The notes under the pieces: model-generated
What the model was told of the DNA's origin: nothing
Databases searched by the model: none
The model's input: only the letters and a program-made list of their open reading frames with translations
Shown here: one piece after another, positions 61,490-64,000 of the stretch
Position numbering within the stretch: the first letter of the stretch is position 1
Layout of the letters: every line of letters starts with the position of its first letter
From: CAZGCA01 sp964524145
GTDB lineage: Bacteria > Hydrogenedentota > CAZGCA01
Length of the DNA: 64,000 nt
Direction of reading: 5' to 3'
NCBI GenBank assembly: GCA_964524145.1
Contig: CAZGCA010000022.1
Location: 1 to 64,000 of the forward strand
Program-made: the position numbers and the translations under genes

Positions 61490-62386
61490 CTATTCCATAG
61501 CTGCAAGTACGTCGGCCATCCCTCTGTTGATGGGGGCCTCCATCGGGTACTTGATGAACTCGACGTGACCGTCCATGTAGAGAACGTTCGAGCCGCCGGG
61601 AACGTGATTGAACGCCTTGATTCCGCCGCCTTGTCCCACCACGTCCCACATGATGAAAACCTCGCTCTGTGCTACCGCGCTCGAGGCCGGGTTGTTGATA
61701 TCTGTGATCATGAACCGTTCGATCCCCTCGCGCAGCCGGTAGATCGTGTTGCCGTCGGCGTTCCCTGCGCCGGGCAGAATGGGGGTAATATCGCTGTCGA
61801 GAGCTTTGTCCATCTCCTCCACCGATACGTCTCCCGCTGCCTGAACCGCAATGACGAGGGCCGCGAGCTGACGGGGTACTGTACCATAGTCAGGAAGGGT
61901 GATGCTGGGGTCTTCGTCTCCGATCTCGTCGAGAACCCATCCCCAGTACGTGTACGAGGCGTCCGTGTTCACCCACTGGCCCCGACTTCCCGAACATTCC
62001 GGGTGGTCGGCAAGGATCTCGTCCCCGATCTGTTCAGGGAAAGAGTCGACGTCCGACGGACATCTCATAATGTTGCCGTCTGTGAGATACTCGGGCATGA
62101 GAGCGTCTACGTCCACACCCATATCGAACTGGTTGTTGTAAAAGTTGCAGACCGGATCAAGCGCCACGTTGCTAAACCCGCACATCTTCGGAAACCGACC
62201 GTTCCATTCGTTGGTGTACATCTTAAACACCAACCCGAACTGCTTCAAATTGTTCGCGCAACTCGCGCGTCGTGCCGCCTCGCGCGCGCGCGCAAGCGCC
62301 GGCAACAGAATTGCCGCCAGTATCCCGATAATCGCTATCACCACCAGCAACTCGATCAACGTAAAACCGCGTCTCTTCTTCTTCAT
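61490..62386 (-). CDS. Prepilin-like protein, DUF1559 type (A)
   Basis: A 298-residue protein with a type IV prepilin start (MKKKRRGFTLIELLVVIAII): basic leader, G/F cleavage site and Glu at +5. The motif LARAREAARRASCANNLKQF follows. The C-terminus has the DG motif in NVLYMDGHVEFIKYP that marks the H-x9-DG prepilin group common in Planctomycetes, Lentisphaerae and Hydrogenedentes. These proteins occur in large paralogous families. The start at 62386 is the first codon that places the leader correctly. It is transcribed from its own promoter at 62526-62554. Confidence 0.93.
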   Translation of the reverse strand: MKKKRRGFTLIELLVVIAIIGILAAILLPALARAREAARRASCANNLKQFGLVFKMYTNEWNGRFPKMCGFSNVALDPVCNFYNNQFDMGVDVDALMPEYLTDGNIMRCPSDVDSFPEQIGDEILADHPECSGSRGQWVNTDASYTYWGWVLDEIGDEDPSITLPDYGTVPRQLAALVIAVQAAGDVSVEEMDKALDSDITPILPGAGNADGNTIYRLREGIERFMITDINNPASSAVAQSEVFIMWDVVGQGGGIKAFNHVPGGSNVLYMDGHVEFIKYPMEAPINRGMADVLAAME

Positions 62387-62495
62387 TTTCTGCTCTCTTC
62401 CTTTCTTGAACTGCACGTGGTCGCCCCTCCTCCCCCTTGTGGCGCGTCAGGATATCCGCTTACCTCGCCACTATCACCGGTACTACGCCGCGGTT

Positions 62496-62510
62496 CACCT
62501 CCTTTCTCGA
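62496..62510 (-). promoter_or_regulatory. Shine-Dalgarno-like element in the 5' leader of prepilin A (STAB-SD-like)
   Basis: TCGAGAAAGGAGGTG on the reverse strand lies about 10 nt after the predicted transcription start but about 110 nt before the prepilin start codon. No start codon follows at the usual distance. It matches the STAB-SD core GAAAGGAGG known from Bacillus cry3 mRNAs, where ribosome binding protects the mRNA 5' end. Confidence 0.5.
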
Positions 62511-62525
62511 ACTCCTCCCAATTCA

Positions 62526-62554
62526 ATTGTACTCGACGTTGCCGTTATTGTCAA
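62526..62554 (-). promoter_or_regulatory. Sigma-70 promoter of prepilin A
   Basis: A perfect TTGACA (62549-62554) and TACAAT (62526-62531) with a 17-nt spacer, on the reverse strand. The sequence ATTGAATTGG just after the -10 is shared with the prepilin B promoter. Confidence 0.75.
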
Positions 62555-62624
62555 ACCGCGTGCTCTTCCGGCTGTCTCGGCAAAGATGTCCACTACCCAA
62601 AATCTTATGGCCGGGTATGAGAAA

Positions 62625-62654
62625 GGCGGGGAACTCAGGTGTGAGTTCCCCGCC
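62625..62654. terminator. Hairpin terminator after prepilin B
   Basis: A perfect 12-bp stem GGCGGGGAACTC / GAGTTCCCCGCC with a 6-nt loop, followed by TTTCTC on the reverse strand. It is about 120 nt beyond the prepilin B stop, just upstream of the prepilin A promoter, and insulates the two genes. Confidence 0.7.
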
Positions 62655-62774
62655 GACGTCTTGTCTCCGATGTTGCGGAGTGTACCTACTCGTGGCAGAT
62701 GCCGCGTTCAGATCCGAGGGCCAGGATCACCAGACCTCAGCCCTGGACCCCAAACCCAAAACCCTGAACCCGAA

Positions 62775-63716
62775 CTAGAAGCCCTTGCCGACATAAGCAG
62801 TTAACGGGGAAACGGGATGTTCGCCCGGATACTTCTTAAACTCGACGTGACCATCCGCGTACAGCACATTACACCCGCCGGGAATGTGGTTGAACCGCTC
62901 GATACGCTCGGGATTGTCTCCGCCGCCTGCCTCGATGTAGTCCCACATGATCGCGAGTTCGCTCTGCGCCAGTGCGCTCGCTGCAGGGTTGTTGATGTCG
63001 GTGATAAAGAACCGCTCGATCCCTTCACGCAACCGGTAGATCGTTGTGCCGCCGGCGTTGCCTTGTGCCGTCACACTGCCAGCAGGCAGACCCATTTCTG
63101 CAAGCGCACCGTTTATCGCCCCCTGGATGGCCGCAGTACCGCCTGGGAACGAGCCCAGATTGATGTCGGCATCTGTCGCGGGGTAACTCTGAAACATGAC
63201 AATAATCGGAGCAGCTAGTATCATTGTCGCCCATACGTCTATCTTCTCACAGGCCCAACCGTAGTACAGGTAACCGCTCCGATCGTTAAACTCCTCCGGG
63301 TCGAGTTGGCCCTCATTAAGATAACCGGCACCGACCTCGGTGCACCATGACCCCGTCGGACAATCGGTAAACTGGTCCTTCGTACCAAACGTTGACGAAG
63401 GGCAGAAATATATGCCCATATCAGACGCATATTCAGGATACACCGCAGGACCATGCGCTATCGCCTTGATGCCATCTAAATCGAGCGGATCATCCCGTTC
63501 GTAATCGTTGCCACACTGCGGGAACCGCCCGTTCCACTCGTTGGCGTACATCTTGTACACCAGACCCCATTGCTTTAGGTTGTTCGCACAACTTGCCCTT
63601 CGAGCCGCCTCACGCGCGCGCGCCAGCGCCGGCAACAGGATTGCCGCCAGGATGCCGATAATCGCTATCACCACCAGCAGCTCGATCAACGTAAAACCGC
63701 ATCTCTTTTTCTTCAT
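62775..63716 (-). CDS. Prepilin-like protein, DUF1559 type (B)
   Basis: A 313-residue paralogue of prepilin A with MKKKRCGFTLIELLVVIAII, LARAREAARRASCANNLKQW and C-terminal NVLYADGHVEFKKYP. The middle region, probably the exposed part, differs strongly from prepilin A and contains several Cys (YFCPSSTFGTKDQFTDCPTG). The first 50 residues are nearly identical between the paralogues, as are parts of the leader. The gene has its own promoter at 63867-63895 and leader of about 145 nt. Confidence 0.93.
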   Translation of the reverse strand: MKKKRCGFTLIELLVVIAIIGILAAILLPALARAREAARRASCANNLKQWGLVYKMYANEWNGRFPQCGNDYERDDPLDLDGIKAIAHGPAVYPEYASDMGIYFCPSSTFGTKDQFTDCPTGSWCTEVGAGYLNEGQLDPEEFNDRSGYLYYGWACEKIDVWATMILAAPIIVMFQSYPATDADINLGSFPGGTAAIQGAINGALAEMGLPAGSVTAQGNAGGTTIYRLREGIERFFITDINNPAASALAQSELAIMWDYIEAGGGDNPERIERFNHIPGGCNVLYADGHVEFKKYPGEHPVSPLTAYVGKGF

Positions 63717-63824
63717 CTTCTGCGTCCTCTCGTTGTTGCGGAGAGCAAGAAACCACCGTCTCTCTTCGCGCTACCTCTGTGTATCCACCTCCATCAACAG
63801 TATAACCCCTACTCCGTCCTGTGC

Positions 63825-63839
63825 CACCTCCTTTCTCGA
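63825..63839 (-). promoter_or_regulatory. Shine-Dalgarno-like element in the 5' leader of prepilin B (STAB-SD-like)
   Basis: TCGAGAAAGGAGGTG on the reverse strand, identical over 15 nt to the element in the prepilin A leader. It is about 20 nt after the predicted transcription start and more than 100 nt before the gene start. A short palindrome GCAACCGGTTGC lies just 5' of it. Confidence 0.5.
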
Positions 63840-63866
63840 CATTCCATGCAACCGGTTGCCAATTCA

Positions 63867-63895
63867 ATCCTACTACACGCCACGTCGCGTGTCAA
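63867..63895 (-). promoter_or_regulatory. Sigma-70 promoter of prepilin B
   Basis: A perfect TTGACA (63890-63895) and TAGGAT (63867-63872) with a 17-nt spacer on the reverse strand. Confidence 0.65.
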
Positions 63896-63980
63896 GGACG
63901 CCATTTGCCCTGCGGACGATTCGTGCGGCAATACGGCGAACCCCGTCTGCGACAATACTGGATGAATTGTTGCAGTACAT

Positions 63981-64000
63981 GTAGGGGCACGGCGTGCCGT
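63981..64000. repeat. GTAGGGGC-headed palindrome cut by the window edge
   Basis: GTAGGGGCACGGCGTGCCGT is a palindrome half with the same head as the repeat at 566-591. Bases 63896-63980 show nothing else. Confidence 0.45.

Noticed and set aside
62281..62300. Alternating CGCGCGCG run, a possible Z-DNA tract
   Set aside because: It encodes the conserved ARAREAARR segment of the prepilin and is explained by codon choice.
62740..62776. C-rich run reminiscent of a telomere repeat (CCCTGGACCCCAAACCCAAAACC and on)
   Set aside because: Short, irregular and single-copy, next to the stop of prepilin B; more likely low-complexity spacer.

Overview
The window is bacterial, about 57% GC and gene-dense, and probably comes from an uncultivated deep-branching lineage of the Hydrogenedentota, Sumerlaeota or Planctomycete-like kind. 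This placement is inference. It rests on DUF1559-type prepilins with a C-terminal DG motif, two ECF sigma factors fused to large carboxypeptidase-regulatory (CarboxypepD_reg) repeat regions, a DUF1080 lipoprotein, and abundant intergenic palindromes. No rRNA, tRNA or CRISPR array was seen.

Layout. 1-372: N-terminus of a Ski2-type helicase cut by the window edge, preceded by a palindrome-rich spacer. 875-4720: membrane protein, GspG-like protein, MTA phosphorylase, isochorismatase-fold hydrolase, relics of a DUF1156 methylase gene start, and a ferritin-like protein. 5035-9518: the conserved translation/secretion operon ffh-rpsP-khpA-rimM-trmD-rplS-rnhB, followed by a large TPR lipoprotein. 11551-12999: an extended -10 promoter, a roughly 255-nt structured leader and an iron alcohol dehydrogenase. 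13094-16620: small secreted, lipoprotein, coiled-coil and SH3-like proteins. 16689-19829: GHMP sugar kinase, sugar nucleotidyltransferase and radical SAM activase-like protein. 19968-39946: a cell-surface polysaccharide locus with two O-antigen ligase/polymerase-like proteins, flippase, glycosyltransferases, methyltransferases (one broken), heparinase II/III, a polyprenyl-phosphate sugar transferase, Wzz and two nucleotide-sugar epimerases.

40209-51756: a sugar uptake and catabolic locus. It has an RbsC-like permease and RbsB-like binding lipoprotein (no ATPase seen), a calcium-binding-repeat surface protein, a DUF1080 lipoprotein, two zinc alcohol dehydrogenases, and homologues of the Thermotoga myo-inositol enzymes IolM, IolN and IolO. 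Two MNT/HEPN toxin-antitoxin pairs interrupt it between iolM and iolN. The second pair is flanked by a 33-bp direct repeat of the iolN start region, which suggests an insertion that regenerated the iolN start.

51811-64000: two ECF sigma factors, each with one transmembrane helix and a long predicted extracytoplasmic repeat region; a frameshifted alpha/beta hydrolase; a TIM-barrel-like lipoprotein; and two paralogous prepilins. Each prepilin has a near-consensus sigma-70 promoter and a strong Shine-Dalgarno-like motif near the mRNA 5' end with no start codon behind it, resembling the STAB-SD stabilisers of Bacillus. The most novel-looking signals are the palindromes whose loops are conserved while stems co-vary, the tandem DUF1156 gene-start relics, the toxin-antitoxin insertion scar, the sigma-receptor fusions and the prepilin leaders.
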